Below, one piece after another: positions 22,734 through 36,383 of a DNA stretch of 64,000 bases (position 1 is its first letter; each line of letters opens with the position of its first letter). The translations under genes and the position numbers were made by a program. A model generated the notes under the pieces. That model was not told the DNA's origin. It ran no database searches and worked only from the letters and a program-made list of their open reading frames with translations. The DNA comes from Loxodes magnus (lineage: Eukaryota > Ciliophora > Karyorelictea > Loxodida > Loxodidae): NCBI GenBank assembly GCA_946699065.1, contig CAMPDV010001202.1:1-64000 (forward strand), in the 5' to 3' direction.

Positions 22734-24540
22734 GTACTTGTAAAGATGTCATTATGAATTCTAGAACGGATTAAAGCAGCTAAATCATGCTCTCAATAAA
22801 TATTCAATCTAAGAACAATAAAAGAATGACTATATTATAACAATCAAGAGACTATCTTCATTTTATTTATTTTAAAAACCATTTTATTTAGTAATTAGAT
22901 CAGATTTATGAAAAATGCTGAAGTACCTCAAGGAATAATAAGACTCCTGCCAGACATATATAAAGAGCATAAGGTTAAGAATAAATTATCTAATCTCTGA
23001 AGAATTTTAAACTTAAAAAGAAGTAAAATAAGAATGTGCCTGCTCCCTGAGATTATTCAATATAATAATAAATTAGTTACTGAATTAACTAAAGGAAAAA
23101 AAGCTTGCTATTATAATACAGACCTAAACGGAATAGGGAACAGAAGTAAGATATGTAGGTACGCTACCATATGCTGATGATATTGTACCATTAGTTCATC
23201 CAGATTAACTATAAGATATGACTGATATACTACTATAATTTACAAATTGCGGACAAAACAAAATGAATGACATGAAATGGTATTGCATGACAAAATTAAG
23301 AGATAATCACAATAAATGGAATAGTAATAGAGAAATTGAAGGAATTTAAGTATTTGGGCCAAAGGATATAAGAAAACATCTCATATTAAAAACATCTGGA
23401 GTCAATAATCTAAGAAGGCCAGAAAACCCAAGTATGAATTTTAAGCAAATTAACAATCTAGAAAGGAATCACTCCATATAATGCATCTATAATAATAAAA
23501 TCCTTTATAAATCAAATATTTGGTTATGGAAGCGAGTGTATTCCAGTCATAGAGGAAGCTATAGGAAATAACTCTTTAAATAAGTTGGAAATCACGCAGC
23601 GTAGATCATTAAGAGCTGCAATAGATGGACCTTTTTGCGCATAAAACGAAATCCTGGAGGATGAACTGCAATTCCTGAAACTACAATACTATATATGATA
23701 AATTATGTTAATGTTCAAAAGAAAATTGCTCCTAAACTAAGAATTAGCATTGGATGAATAATTATGTCAATTAGCAAAGAGGAATAACTATATATTTGAA
23801 ACATACTCAAGGAAGGTAATAGAGACACTACAACTCAATAACGAAATAATAATAAAAAATAATTGATAAGGAATAGAAGGAAAAATAATGATAAGAAAGC
23901 GATAAAGTTCCATAATGATGTAAACTCCATCACATGAATATAGAATATGATTACCTGCTAAAAATATAGAAGGGAATGAATGGAACAATTCATCCAAGGA
24001 ATACCAAACTATTTAAGATTCAACAAACACAGAAAACAGAAAACAGAAAATATGCTACTTATTTAGACTAAATGTCAAATTTAATGGAGCAGTAAAAACA
24101 ACGAAAGAAAGAAATCTAATAGAGAGTGAAGCATACTAATTCTGCAGATATAGAAAGGAAGATGAGATTCATATAATAGAAGATTGCAGATAATTCAAAG
24201 AAGAAAGAGAATAGTAATAGAAAATCTTGCGAACGTAAATATAAGCAATAACTAATAAAAATAAGCCTTTCTAAACCTCAGGCTTGAAGAAATAGTGTGA
24301 TGAAATTACAAATTCGAAAATTAGATACGAAATCTACAAGTGAGCAATAGAAGAGAAATAGATTATCACATTAAATATTTTATGAAAGATATACTAGAGA
24401 AAAGAAAACGGAGTTATATTTAAAAAATTATTCCTTATAGAAAACAATTAGTAAAGACTACAGAGAAATTATTACCTAAGAAAACAAACTCAGCTGGAAA
24501 GAGAATGCTACAGTTCATTGAACAGAATAATTAATATGTT
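22734..24540 (+). mobile_element. LINE C: 3' half of a reverse transcriptase ORF, between the two units
   Basis: Begins exactly where unit homology ends. It contains the palm motif YADDIV (near 23170), a thumb segment with LKEFKYLGQRIQENI (near 23330), a coherent C-terminal region (SFINQIFGYGSECIPVIEE near 23500; EITQRRSLRAAIDGPF near 23590) and a terminal knuckle FCRYRKEDEIHIIEDC near 24139-24188, in which the first Cys of the usual C-x2-C pair is Tyr. It resembles LINE B in its C-terminal region but is clearly diverged. It is 5'-truncated, with frame changes around the YADD region. Its position at the junction makes it unique to the spacer in this window. Confidence 0.75.
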
Positions 24541-25263
24541 TAGACCCAATTTTAATTGGTACTTTTGTTCACTAAAACAATGAATTTAAAATAGATTACT
24601 TTTTAATTGAAGATATAATGAGAGAGAAGTTGATAAAAAGAGAATCTTTTACTCATATATAATAGGGGACCATAGAGTCGGTGTTATATGGGTCAAGATT
24701 GGTAAAGAAATTAGAAAATCATAAAAGATAGTAAAATGAATTATCTACTATTAAAGAAAAAAGAGATCTAATAATATTTTGAAAGTTTTAAACAAAAAAT
24801 ATCTAAGAAGAAGAAATTGATAGACTAAAAGGCACGTAGACTCATAATTGATGAAAGAAAAAGATATAAGAAGGAGTTTAAATGGTATATGGAACAGTCA
24901 AAACATAAAACTTTAAGATATATAAATACTTAGAAACAACAAAATAGTGTAATAAATTTTCAGTAAATGCAGCAAACAATTAAAATAAAGGGCAAAGAAG
25001 AAATAAATGAAATTAAATGAAAATAGAAATATAGAGAATACCAAAGAGTAAGACAAGAATACATCAAATTAAGAAAAAAAGAAAAAAAAACTAACCTAAC
25101 TTATTTATGAATAATATAAATAAAGAAACCCGACAGAAATGTGGAAGAAAATACAAATCCTGCTTAATAGAAAAATAATTAATGAATATTCTTATCAAAA
25201 GAAGATTTTAAGACTTTCAGGGATGAATGATAGTAGTTATATGAAGATAGTGATAATAAGTTA
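24541..25263 (+). mobile_element. LINE endonuclease end and EN-RT linker fragment
   Basis: Short LINE fragment. Near 24660 a frame reads IGDHRVGVIWVKIGKEI, which resembles the terminal SDH-type motif of APE endonucleases. It is followed by a basic, helical linker typical of the region between endonuclease and RT (a frame reading KTFRDEWQQLYEDSDN near 25215). It then runs without a visible boundary into LINE A copy 2 at 25264. Whether it is the 5' neighbour of LINE A or a separate insertion cannot be told, because the matching sequence left of copy 1 is outside the window. Confidence 0.5.
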
Positions 25264-28200
25264 CCAGAAAGAGATAAATAATGGTAAATGAATATGAAAT
25301 TTGAGAAAAATTAACTAATTGGTGAAATGAAAAGAGCATGATCTGATGAAATATAAGTAGGAAAAATTTTAGTAGGCGGGAAAAAAATTAATAGAAGTAA
25401 TTTTCTTAAACAATTTTTTACTCCAAGTAAAGGTAAAAGTGCAGGTGTGATGTCATTCTTTAAAGATAGTTTATAAGTTGAATAAATTACTCTTGAAAAT
25501 CATATGAATCGCATATAAGCATTTAAAATTAACAACACAATCCTCATTAATGTTTATATGCCTACAAACAGTTATCCACTGTAATTAGTAAATGAATGTT
25601 ATACTGAAATAAGCTAAATTTTAGTGGAATATTAAAATTATTCTATTATCATATGTGGAGATTTTAATGCCCACTTAGAGTAATGTGAATTGACTAAAGA
25701 AATAGATGAAAAACTATTCCATTTTGTATAAACTTTTAATCTTTGAGATATAAATTAATTAAAAATGGAAACACATCGTATAAAAACTAATAAAAAAAAT
25801 AAATAATAGATTATATTTTCCTTAACCAGAATATTAATGAGTCACAAGTTAAAACTTTTAGTGTCAATGAAAATACTGGTCTGTCAACAGATCACTTTCT
25901 TCTTTAGGCATAAATAGAAATAAAGCACTTAATATATAATGATGAATAGTTAAATAATCAACCAAAAGTTATATATAATATCAATAAGTTGAAAGATCAT
26001 TTCATACTACAATCTTACAAATAAGAGTTCTTAGGCACATATGACTACTTTTTAAATTACATCGACTAAGATAATTTAGAAGACTAGTGTGAATTTATAT
26101 CAAATTTAACACATATTTCTGCATATAATACATTAGGGTATAAAAATGAAAAACCACATACCTTTCCTCCTTTCTTAATTAAACAAATGCAGATGAAAAG
26201 AAATGCTAAAATCAATTATAATTGAGTACTTAATCAAAAAATAAAATGAACGATTGTGTATTAGAAGCAAAAAGGGATTATTTGAAGGAAAATAAAAAAT
26301 ATTACAAAATGTTAAATAAATATAATAATTAACAGAGTGAAAATAAATAAATTAATTTAAACGGCTCAAATTAAGACATGACTAGATAAGCAAACAAGAT
26401 TCTTAACATACGAAATAAATAAAAATTAAACTACACTAAATAGTAAACAGAGAACTTTATATCAAACTGAGAAAGCAATGTTTTCAACAAACATCGAAAT
26501 TTAGATGCTAACTAAATTTAAGTAATTAATGACTAAATTGATAAAATTTATAAAACGAATAAAGAGTACCTGCAAATAAGTAAAAATAAAGGATGGAATT
26601 AAATTATATACTAAGAGGTATTTGACATAATACACTATTTACCAAATAATAAAGCCACTGGCTTTGATTGTATACCTAATGAACTTATAAAAAATGCTAA
26701 TCATGAACTCTGAAACATAATTACCAAATTTTTTTAAAATTGCTAAAGAAAGTAAACCATTCCTATAAAAATGAATAAAGTTAAAGTTATCATGTTATAT
26801 AAAAAAGGTTCAAAGTCAGATTGAAGAAATTATTGTCCCATAGCTTTAATAAACTCGATATAAAAGATATTTGACAAAATTATAACTAACTAGATATATC
26901 AGTAAATTATAGAAAAAAAATTACTTAGTTAAAGTTAAAAAGGATTCTTAAAAAAAATGTAAACTGCTAATAACATATGACAAATTCAATAAATAATAGA
27001 TCACTTCAGGACAAAACTCAAAAAGAAAAATAATAAATTGCTATTTGTATTACTAGACATAGAAAAAACGTTCGATTCAATATCCCACGATTTATTATTT
27101 ATGCAATTATAAAGGTTTAAAATATCTGAAGAACTTATAAATACACTATAACAATAATACAAACAAACTTAGCTACACTTTATTTTGGATAATTAAATAA
27201 CAAGGAAAATAATTTATAAAAACGGTGTACTACAAGGAAGTTCAAGTGGACCTATTTTAGCTATAATTTTTTACGATATTATATTAAGACATCTTTAGTA
27301 ACATGATAAATTAGGTTATAAAATAAGCAATATTTATCACACATAAATGGCATGGGCAGATGATCTTATATTAATATCAGACTCTTAATAAAATATTTAA
27401 AAATTAGTCCAGGAAACTTGTTGAATCTTTGGTATTATTCGATTAAACATTAATGTAAATAAAAGTGAATTTTTGTAAATTTTAAAAGGAAATTAAGAAA
27501 GATAATAATTATAAATATTTGTAAATAATCAAGAACTATAATAAAAATAAGAAGTTATTTATTTGGGATTTACTATAAATGAAAAATAACTGCTAAAAAG
27601 CCATTTACTAGAAATGTATAACAAATTCTAAAAAACAACTTTTTTATTTTAAGCTCAGTTCTATAAGAAATTATAAAAAACTTACCCAATTAATTTTAAA
27701 ATTTGTATAGACTCTTCTGTTTACCGAAACTTGAATATTGCTCTGAAATAATACCTTATAGCATATTGCCAGGAATAATATAAATTAAAAATAGAATTCA
27801 CACAACTTAAAGATAAGTAATAAGAAAATTTATGAAAATAGCACAATCCTCCTGAAATGAACTATAACATATAGATTTTAATTGACTATAATTTGAATAA
27901 ATGACAGCGTTAAGATACTTTAAATTTTATAAAAAATTATATGAATAATATAGAACCTAAATAAATCAAAGTAGAATGAGATAAGATTCTTAATTTATAC
28001 AATTATTCGAACTTAGCTAAAAGAAAAATTCTTCTTACAAAAAAAACCTTCAAAAAATGTTAAAGTTTTATGATATATCGACGCTGGAAATTGATTAAAT
28101 TAAAGAAAAAAACTGTTCTATGTATAATGATTTTATTATGAAAAAAGTAAAAATGAAATTCTTTTAAAATACCATAGAAAGGATAAGAATAGATGAAGAA

Positions 28201-28817
28201 AGCAATAAAAAAGGACTAAAAACAGTATAAATAGTGTATAAGTAATTTTAAAATGAATTATATTTTCCAAAAATTACTTACATGATTAAAAACAAACATA
28301 AAATTAAGCAACCAAAAATAATTTTCAAACTAAGAACTTAATTATTATCATTCAGAGGCGATTTAAATAGTAGAAATATTATATAATAAGAAATTTAATG
28401 TATTTGCAAAAAGGAAGAGGTATATAAACATATATTTGATTGTAAATACTACTATGAAGAAATATTATAAATAGAAAAAAACATTAAAAATTATATTAAA
28501 AAAAATAAAAAACAAAATCAAATAAGCAATACTAACATAAGAGAATATTTAGAATATAATCAAATTTAAATTAACAAAATAACAAAGAATAATAAAAATC
28601 AAATTGAAGAAATAGATAAAATAGTAAAATAAAGTTGAAGTTAAATTTAGTTCAAAAACAAGACAATAATAAAATTTTAAGAAAAACTACATTCAGAAAA
28701 TATACATTGAAAGAATCAAGATAACAAAGAAATAGAAAATTTATTCGATAAATATTTTTAAGTAGAAAAAAAACCTTAGAAAACTGAAAATAAGTAATGA
28801 ATGAGAACCATAGACTT
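25264..28817 (+). mobile_element. LINE A, copy 2: endonuclease + reverse transcriptase
   Basis: Counterpart of the element at 1-3554, with the same endonuclease (CGDFN near 25654, STDHF near 25884) and RT motifs (ATGFD near 26657, AWADD near 27350, CICK knuckle near 28399). Near 26607 it has two extra bases that keep the segment upstream of the RT in frame with the RT core, where copy 1 is broken. It has lost one A near 27700 that copy 1 keeps, so here the RT core and the C-terminal knuckle lie in different frames. Neither copy is intact. The decay is different in each, which helps date it after the duplication. Confidence 0.85.
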
Positions 28818-28861
28818 GAAAGCTTTTAAGCTAATATTTATTTTTTAATTTAATTTAATTT

Positions 28862-29692
28862 TAATAGAAGTAACTTGCAAAATGATAGCTAAGATGATTT
28901 AAGAGGAAGTTAAATCTTAGGAAATGAAATAATAATACATGATATAACATAATTTATTAAATTGATCTCACCTTTATTTGGTTAATCACAGAATTAGAGT
29001 TTCAAAAGTTTTTCCTTATCAGAAATCTTCGGTTTCATATTCATCTAACTTTCTGGATCGTAATTTCTTATAAATTGCCAATTTTTTCCTCTTGCTAGTG
29101 CTTGAAAATCAAATCCTATTTATCGCCTCTCAAATTGTCTCAGTGCATGTGAAATCTTTGGATCTTCTAAGTAAGGTTAAATTATTTTTTAATATAGTCT
29201 TCCGTTTGGTGTGCAATTTAATTTAAATAGATTTTGAATTTCTCTTTTATTTCATAATATAATTTTCTCTTGAATCTATAGCATTGCTTTACCTTATTTC
29301 ATTGTTTTTTACAGTATCAACATCTTTTTCTATTTTCTAATATGAGAAGGAAAGGTTCTGCATTCTTCTTGATTCTTGATCCGATCGCTAATTAATTTGG
29401 ATTCGTTTAAGTTAATTGATCCTTTTGGTCAAACTTTTGTCTTAAATTCCATTCAATTTGAGTAATTTATATTTGCATCTCTTAAGAAGTTATCTGCTAT
29501 TATTATTGTTTCTAAGTTTTTATTCATTTAGCAAATTGTTAATTGTTAGTATTAGACATTAGGCTATTTATTTAAGGTCTTAAACTTCTGTTTTAAGTTC
29601 TAATTGTCTAATTGTAGCAAATAAATTTCGTTAGAAAGGTCTGATTAATTATGTGAATTTGTTGAAGAGTTTTAATATTTCTTAGGTGCCAT
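28862..29692 (-). CDS. Gag-like LINE ORF1, divergent type, copy 2 (degenerate)
   Basis: Counterpart of the minus-strand ORF1 at 3600-4427. The start is the ATG at 29692 and the knuckle is at 29281-29322. The knuckle reads CWYCKKQWNKVKQC, so the same histidine position is Asn in both copies and one more residue has changed (Asn to Lys). The histidine loss therefore predates the large duplication. Confidence 0.5.
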
Positions 29693-29834
29693 TTTATATA
29701 ATTATATGATATTAATATACAAAAATGAGGATTGGTGAGCACGATGAACTATAAATCTCTTTTTTGAATCACGCTTTAAAAACTGTAGATGCATGAATTT
29801 TCTAGCATTTGAAAGGATATCTTCATAATGATTA

Positions 29835-31765
29835 AAGCGAATACTAATATGGTTTCATAAAAGGTAAATCATGAGCACTTTAAATCTTCAATCTAAGAAC
29901 GGTATAGGAATTATCAATACGAAACAAAAAAGATAGTTTTTGTAATATTTGTTGATATTAAGAAAGTTTATGACTCGGTACAAAGGAAAGATATATGATA
30001 AATCTTAAACGAACTATAAGTACCTGAATAGATAATTAAAATTATAGCAAACTTCTAATGTAAAGAAGAAATTAAACTGAAAATCAATTAATAAATAGCA
30101 AAATCATTTGCGACAAATAAAGGGCTAAAATAGGGAAACATAACGTTGCTGAGACTGATTAACTTGATAATAGTAAGATTTCTCAATTGCTTGGAAAATT
30201 AAAAGTTAAGAATTACGATATACTATAAAAAAGAAGAGAAATTAGCATAAGAAATATATGTAGGATGTTTTGCATGCGCAGATGACCTAGCTTTAATAAG
30301 TGAATGGGAATAATTAGAGGAAGTAATCGAAAATTTAGCCTAATGGGCAGAAAAGTACAAATTGGAAATTGCAGATAAAGCAAAATAAATGATATGAAAA
30401 TCAGCAGAAAATAGTAACCGAGAAAATAAAGGAAATATGATCAAGGTGGGAAATTTAGGGATAGAAAGTAAATACCTTTTAGTACCTAGGTAATATAATA
30501 GAAGAAAATATCAATATTGAAAAATACATGGAGAATAGATTAGAAATAACATAAAAGATGTAAGCATGGATACTGGGAAAAATAGCAATGAATAAGGGAT
30601 TAACACATATAATGTAGAAATAATTATAAAAACCTTCGTAAGCACAGTTTTTAGTAATGGGATAGAATTGATTCCATATTGCGAATAATTTGTAGGAAAA
30701 TAAGTGATAGAGCAATTAGAAATAATATAGAGAAGATCTTTAGGAATAATCATAGATACCTCTTTTTATGTGCTCATATGAGACATTATATCATGAACTG
30801 TAGTTTATGAAGTTTAAACATTACCTATGAAAAAAACGTTGAGATTGAGAGGCAAAACAATAGGTAACAAAGGAAAAACAGTAGACGAATTAATAATCGA
30901 CCTAAGTAAGGAAGAGAACTTTATATTTGAATAATACTGTATGGCAATAAAATTAGAATTAAAAATTGAGGACAAAGACAAAGAAATATTTATAGATGAA
31001 GATAATAATAATTAAAAAGAGAAGAAAAACACTAATTATGCAATTTGAAAATATAGAGTATACGTAGCAGATAAAGAAAGAATAGAGTAAATGATAGCAA
31101 CATTACAGTATAGAAAAACATGATTTGATGAATATGTTGTAAGACCATTTAATTACCTGAGATATAATAAAAATATAAAAAGAAAATTCTACATATTTAG
31201 AACAAGAACAAGACATAATGGAGCTAGGATTACTTAAAAGAAATACACCTAGTTGTGATAAGTCAATCCTCTTTCTGTAACAAAGCAAGAGAAAATGAAA
31301 GGCATATCATAGAAAAATGTTCAGAATACAAAGTAGGAAGATAAATATGTATTTGAAATCTAAGAGCAATAGGAGTAGAGATATAAGGAATGGAACTATT
31401 TGATATAATATGAGGTACGGTCAAATTCAAGAAATTCATTAAAACCTACGAAGAATAAAAAAGAGCTTAAGTTGATTTGATAATAAAAGAATATATCAAA
31501 GATATACTAGAAAAAAGGAAAAAGTACATAGAAAAGAAAATTGAATGAAAAAAGAAATAAGAAAAAACTGCAGAGCAGGAAAAGGGTAATTTTCATGAGT
31601 TTATAAAAGCTTGATTAAGAAGAAAAAAATTATAAACAAAAATTAACAAGATATGAAAGAAAAATAAAGGATACTTGCAATAAAGATTTAATAATAAGTA
31701 AATAGATAGAAGACAAGAGATCAAGAGATAATGAAGAGGAAAATGATGAAGATATGTTACTATTT
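29835..31765 (+). mobile_element. LINE B, copy 2: 5'-truncated reverse transcriptase
   Basis: Same element as 4570-6500 in the second unit. Two signature positions have changed. The catalytic block reads FACADDL (near 30270) where copy 1 has FAYADDL, although the two Asp are kept. The first Cys of the C-terminal knuckle is Ser (SSFC near 31267). Both changes suggest relaxed selection after duplication and an inactive fragment. Confidence 0.8.
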
Positions 31766-31782
31766 AAATTAAAATTAAAGTG

Positions 31783-32667
31783 TTAAAGAAGGATCGTCTA
31801 CTTAAAAGCTTCCTACTTCCCTATCCAACCAATAGGAACTTGATCTCTAGGTGGTCTTCTCCTCCCTTCACTGTCAAGTTTTCATATAGCTTGCTTTCTT
31901 CTTATAAATTTCTCCATTCCTGGTTGGGTAAAATTAGGTTAGGTCATTCCATATTTTCTATTAAATCTTCTTTCTCTTCCAGCATCGTCTCCATAGGTGG
32001 TCTGTTCTCCTGCAGATGTAACATTTTTTCCTAAAATATTTCTCTTTAGTTTGCTCAATTGGCTTATTATTCTCTTATTCGATCTCCATTGGGATAGATT
32101 GCATAGCCTATTATTTTACACTTGTCTCTAATTTTTCCAATTTGATATGAATATTTTCATTCGATTCGTATAATTGTTCTAGCTGCCTATCGAATTCGTC
32201 AATTCTGATATTCATTGCAGCCTGGTTTAAGTTTCTAGGAGCATGGGTTTCCTCATCTTCTAAATGCTCTTGAAGTTCTTAAGCTAGTTCTTCAATCTGT
32301 TTTTCCAGATCTTTATTTTTTCCTATTAATGTTAAGATAAGCTTAGCCATTTCCTCCTTCGTCATTCCTAAGATTTGTTCTTTATTGAGACCTCCGAGGT
32401 CCATTTAGGGGTTGAATGTCCTAATCTAGGCCTGAAAGTTACTAATCTTTTGCTTCTTGGGAAGGTCCTCAGTCGATATTGTTGCATGTTAGTGTTTCTA
32501 GGGTTGTCTGGGGGTGTTGTTTAGAGTTGCTCCTATATGGTTTAAGAAGAAGGTTAGGTTTTGGAAGATGACGTGTGGTGTTTAGAAATTTAGGTTTCCT
32601 GCTTCCTCTCTTCCTTTTTAGCTTAGAAAGAGGTGGTATAGAAGCCCTTTTTGAAACCTTCTACCAT
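31783..32667 (-). CDS. Gag-like LINE ORF1 with coiled coil and CCHC knuckle, copy 2
   Basis: Second-unit counterpart of 6520-7404. The start is the ATG at 32667, and the CCHC knuckle at 31982-32023 is identical to that of copy 1. Only a few substitutions separate the two. Function and doubts are as for copy 1. Confidence 0.65.
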
Positions 32668-34560
32668 ATTTTTTTTTATTGGATATGTTTCTATAAAGAG
32701 AATAATTTCTATTATCTAAGACTTATTTGAAAAAAATCTTGCATCTAGGTGAAAGAAGAATTTCGAGACAACATGTAAGGCAAGGAGAAGAGTTGTAGAG
32801 ATTTTCAAACTTTTATATTTAGACTCTTGAGCAATCTAGATGTTGGAGAGAAAATAGGTTGAAATATCTACAAGAACGCCAAACATTTAATTTTATATAC
32901 GCATTTAAATCAGAAAAGTTAATGAAATTCCTAAATTTTGGCATAAAAATAGCCATTTCTATGAAAGATTACATGAATTCTGTGAGTAAAAGATAATAGA
33001 ATGCAGCAAAAGTCAGTCTATTAGTTAATTGCGTAGGTAAAATAATTATGATTAAAGAAAGTGTTTCAATGATTATTCAATATATAATCCAAAAGCTTAG
33101 AGCAAGAAGTTATTTATCAATCTGATAAAAACCCAAAAAGATTATATATTTAATCTAGTTTTTTAGGAAAAAGCAGCCATATAAAGTAGAAAAAGTTCCA
33201 TGACCAAATGCAAAAAGTTTCAGAAAAGTGAAAAGATATTTCTTTTATCGTTTTCTATTTCGTTAATTCTAGAATCTAATATAACAATGTTAAGTTATCT
33301 AACTATCATTGTTCTAAGCAACAGACTTAAAAAGTTGAAATGAATGACTTTAATAATTGAATAAATATGATTTATAAAAATAAGCTATAAAGTGATGGGA
33401 TTAAGATAAGAATTAGCATAATTAAAGTAGCAGTTAAGAAATTGATAACTATTATAAACTAAAAAATATCTAAAGCTTGGTAAATTAAATATCTATCTCT
33501 TTCAAATTTAAATTGATTTATTAATAAACTCTTAAGCTAATTATGAAACTTTAAAATCCTATTTCTAAAGATAATTATCATAGCATCATTTAAATGCTTA
33601 ATTAAACTATAAGAATGCTTTTAATTAGACAGAAGAGCTATGTTTACTTATATAATTGTATTAATTTTATTAGCTTTAAGTTATTTTAGAATAATTTATA
33701 AAAATTTGTCTTAGAAGGTAGATCAATAGTAGAGAGTAAAATAGATACTACAAGTACTTAAGATGAATGTATGACTTTATTATACATAATACTAAGCTAG
33801 CAAAACTTCAATATACTTAGTGATTATTATTTTACTATATCTCAAGTAAATGTGTCATCTGGTATCATAATATGAAGAATCTAAGGGATTTAAGATTATA
33901 TTTTTTATTATGCTTTAATAAACGTAAAGCCAAGCTAAATATAAATAAGGTATTGAATATAATACTCTATAAGTAGTTTATCAAGCTATCTTAAAGTGAG
34001 GCTTCATTGTCTTATTTAAGGATTATCAATTAACTGTCTTTTTATCCTCAGAGCTTCTAAGATATCATTTTAGTTAAAATCCTTTTATATCTTATAGAAT
34101 CATTCTGATATCTAATTTAGAAATTTTTTTTTAAATAAAAGCTTTAATTCTAGATTTCTCTTTAGCTTGAATGGTAAAAGATCAAATAAAGTATAAAATG
34201 AAGCAGAAGGTAAAGAAAGAAGTAATAACGAAAAGTTAAGTTATGATAGATGAGATGGGATTAGACTATATTAAAGTACCCTAAATTTATTAATTTAATT
34301 AAAAAAGGGGTTAAAAAAGGGGTTTCTAAAAGTGTTAAACAATGCAATTTTGGTAAGTTTGTGGAAATGAGCTACTATGAGTAAAACGACTATTAAAGAG
34401 CGTATAAATCGAGAATTATTAAATTGCCTAATAAAAAACAATGAGAGCTACGATTTATGTATTGTCTGTCTTACTTTTGCTAACAGAAAGCTAAGTACTT
34501 AAGGATAAATTTATGTCCCAAGCTAAAATTAGAGGAAATTAAAATTGGTAAAGCAAAAAA

Positions 34561-35274
34561 ATGATGTTCAAACATGGTAAAACGAACTTAAAATTTTCAG
34601 AAGAACTATCTGGAAAGTTAGATAGCAAGGGTCAATTATCAAATTCAATTAATGATTTGAATTTTGATGGATAATTCTCTGAAATTTTGGAATAGTAAGA
34701 AGCTCCAAATTAGTAGAATCAGTAGACAGATCTCACTTAACTAAATAACAAAAATCCTTAGATTAAAAAAAATAAAATCTCCTTCTAAATATAGTCAGAA
34801 GAACCCAAAGAAGATTTAAACAACAAGAAAAAATTAGATTCTGAGGTACAATCTTATAGTTTTAATGGAGAATTTGACGAAGCAAGTGATTTTGATGAAC
34901 TACAAAGTGCAGGAGATATTTATTTAGACCAAGACGGTGTTAAACATTTATTTGGAAGCTTTAAAGAGTTCTTTTTAGAAGACTTCAATGAATTAAAAAA
35001 TATAATAACTGCCTAAGATCAAGAAAGTAATAGCAATGATTCCACTGAGATGGGAGAAGACTTTTAGCAATTTCTTCATGATGTAGATTAACTAGCAGAA
35101 GAGCTAAGTGACTTTGACAACTGGGAAATAGAAATAATAGACTAAGATGAAATTGACTAAGATGAACTTGACTAAGATGAGTCTTTCCAAAGCTTTTTGA
35201 ATTTAGAGCAAGATTTAGGGTAGGGAAAAGGAGCATTCCTGTAAGTGGCTACTCCAAATCGTAAATCAGAATGA
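34561..35274 (+). CDS. Acidic low-complexity protein, copy 2
   Basis: Exact positional counterpart (offset 25264) of the gene at 9297-10010. The frame is open from ATG 34561 to TGA 35272, with the same 237-residue length and the same tandem acidic repeats. Only synonymous-looking changes were noticed. The lack of indels across the whole gene, where flanking LINE sequence has several, is weak support for it being a functional host gene. Confidence 0.65.
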
Positions 35275-36383
35275 TAAGTTTGAAAGTTTCAATTTCTATT
35301 TTAATGTTTTTATTTAAAAGTTTTTTAATTTCCTAAAGCTATTTTTACTAGGCATAAATATTCCATCTAAATCCTTCTTATATCTATATATCAAAGTTTA
35401 ACTGCAAAATTCTCTTAAAGTTATGAATAAAAATGAATCCTTATGTTTCTTTTGCCATCAGTTTTACTTATCGATTGTTTAAACCTGCAATTAGATTTGG
35501 TATTTGAATAATCTTAATCTTCTCTAAATATTCCTTTTGCAAAAGAGCGAAAGTCTATTTTGCTTTTATATGAATAATGTAATAAAAAGGGTTTTTACTG
35601 AAGATAGGAGTAAAATAGTTAATAGGATATAATTTCTTTCTCTTGATTAGGATTATATGGTAGAGTAGCATTCTAAGATAAGTAAATATAGGAATTTAAA
35701 TATAGCTAGTTTAATTAAAAGTTATATTGGATTAATATTATTCATTTTACTAGAATTAAAAAAGACTACTTTTTATTATATTGCTTATCTATGAAGTTTT
35801 AATATAAATCAATCTTTCTTTAAAGAAGCATGAATAATGAGATCTGATTACATTAAAACTAGCTTGAAATAAGATTAAGAGCATAGAAAAATATACTAAG
35901 ATTAAGAACTAAAATAGCTTGGAAATAAATAAGGTAGAAAATATACTTTTAAATTGATTTGTCTTTGGTAATTAAGCCATAAATATGTAATTAATACTTT
36001 TAAATAATTCCCTTCTAGTTAAATTTAAGGGATTATCTACATTCAATTAATTAGAATTAGCTAGCAAGGAACTAATATAAATGCTTTTGCTTTTAGTAGC
36101 TTAAGGTATTTTATTAATTAAGCTTTACTATGCATATTATAAGTAATAAGATCTTTATGCTTTTGGTTAAAAGTTACTGTGTATATGGTTTGAAAATATA
36201 GTAATTATCGAAAAGTAAAATGAATAAAGGTATATTTTTTATTTTTATTGTCAATAAAATAAAGCATTTTATATATAATATTAACTTAAATGGAATGCTT
36301 ATGAAGTTATTCTCATATATCTCTATCGTTTGTTACCAATTAAACAAGTCAGATCATTCATTTAAGAATAACAACCAACTCGA

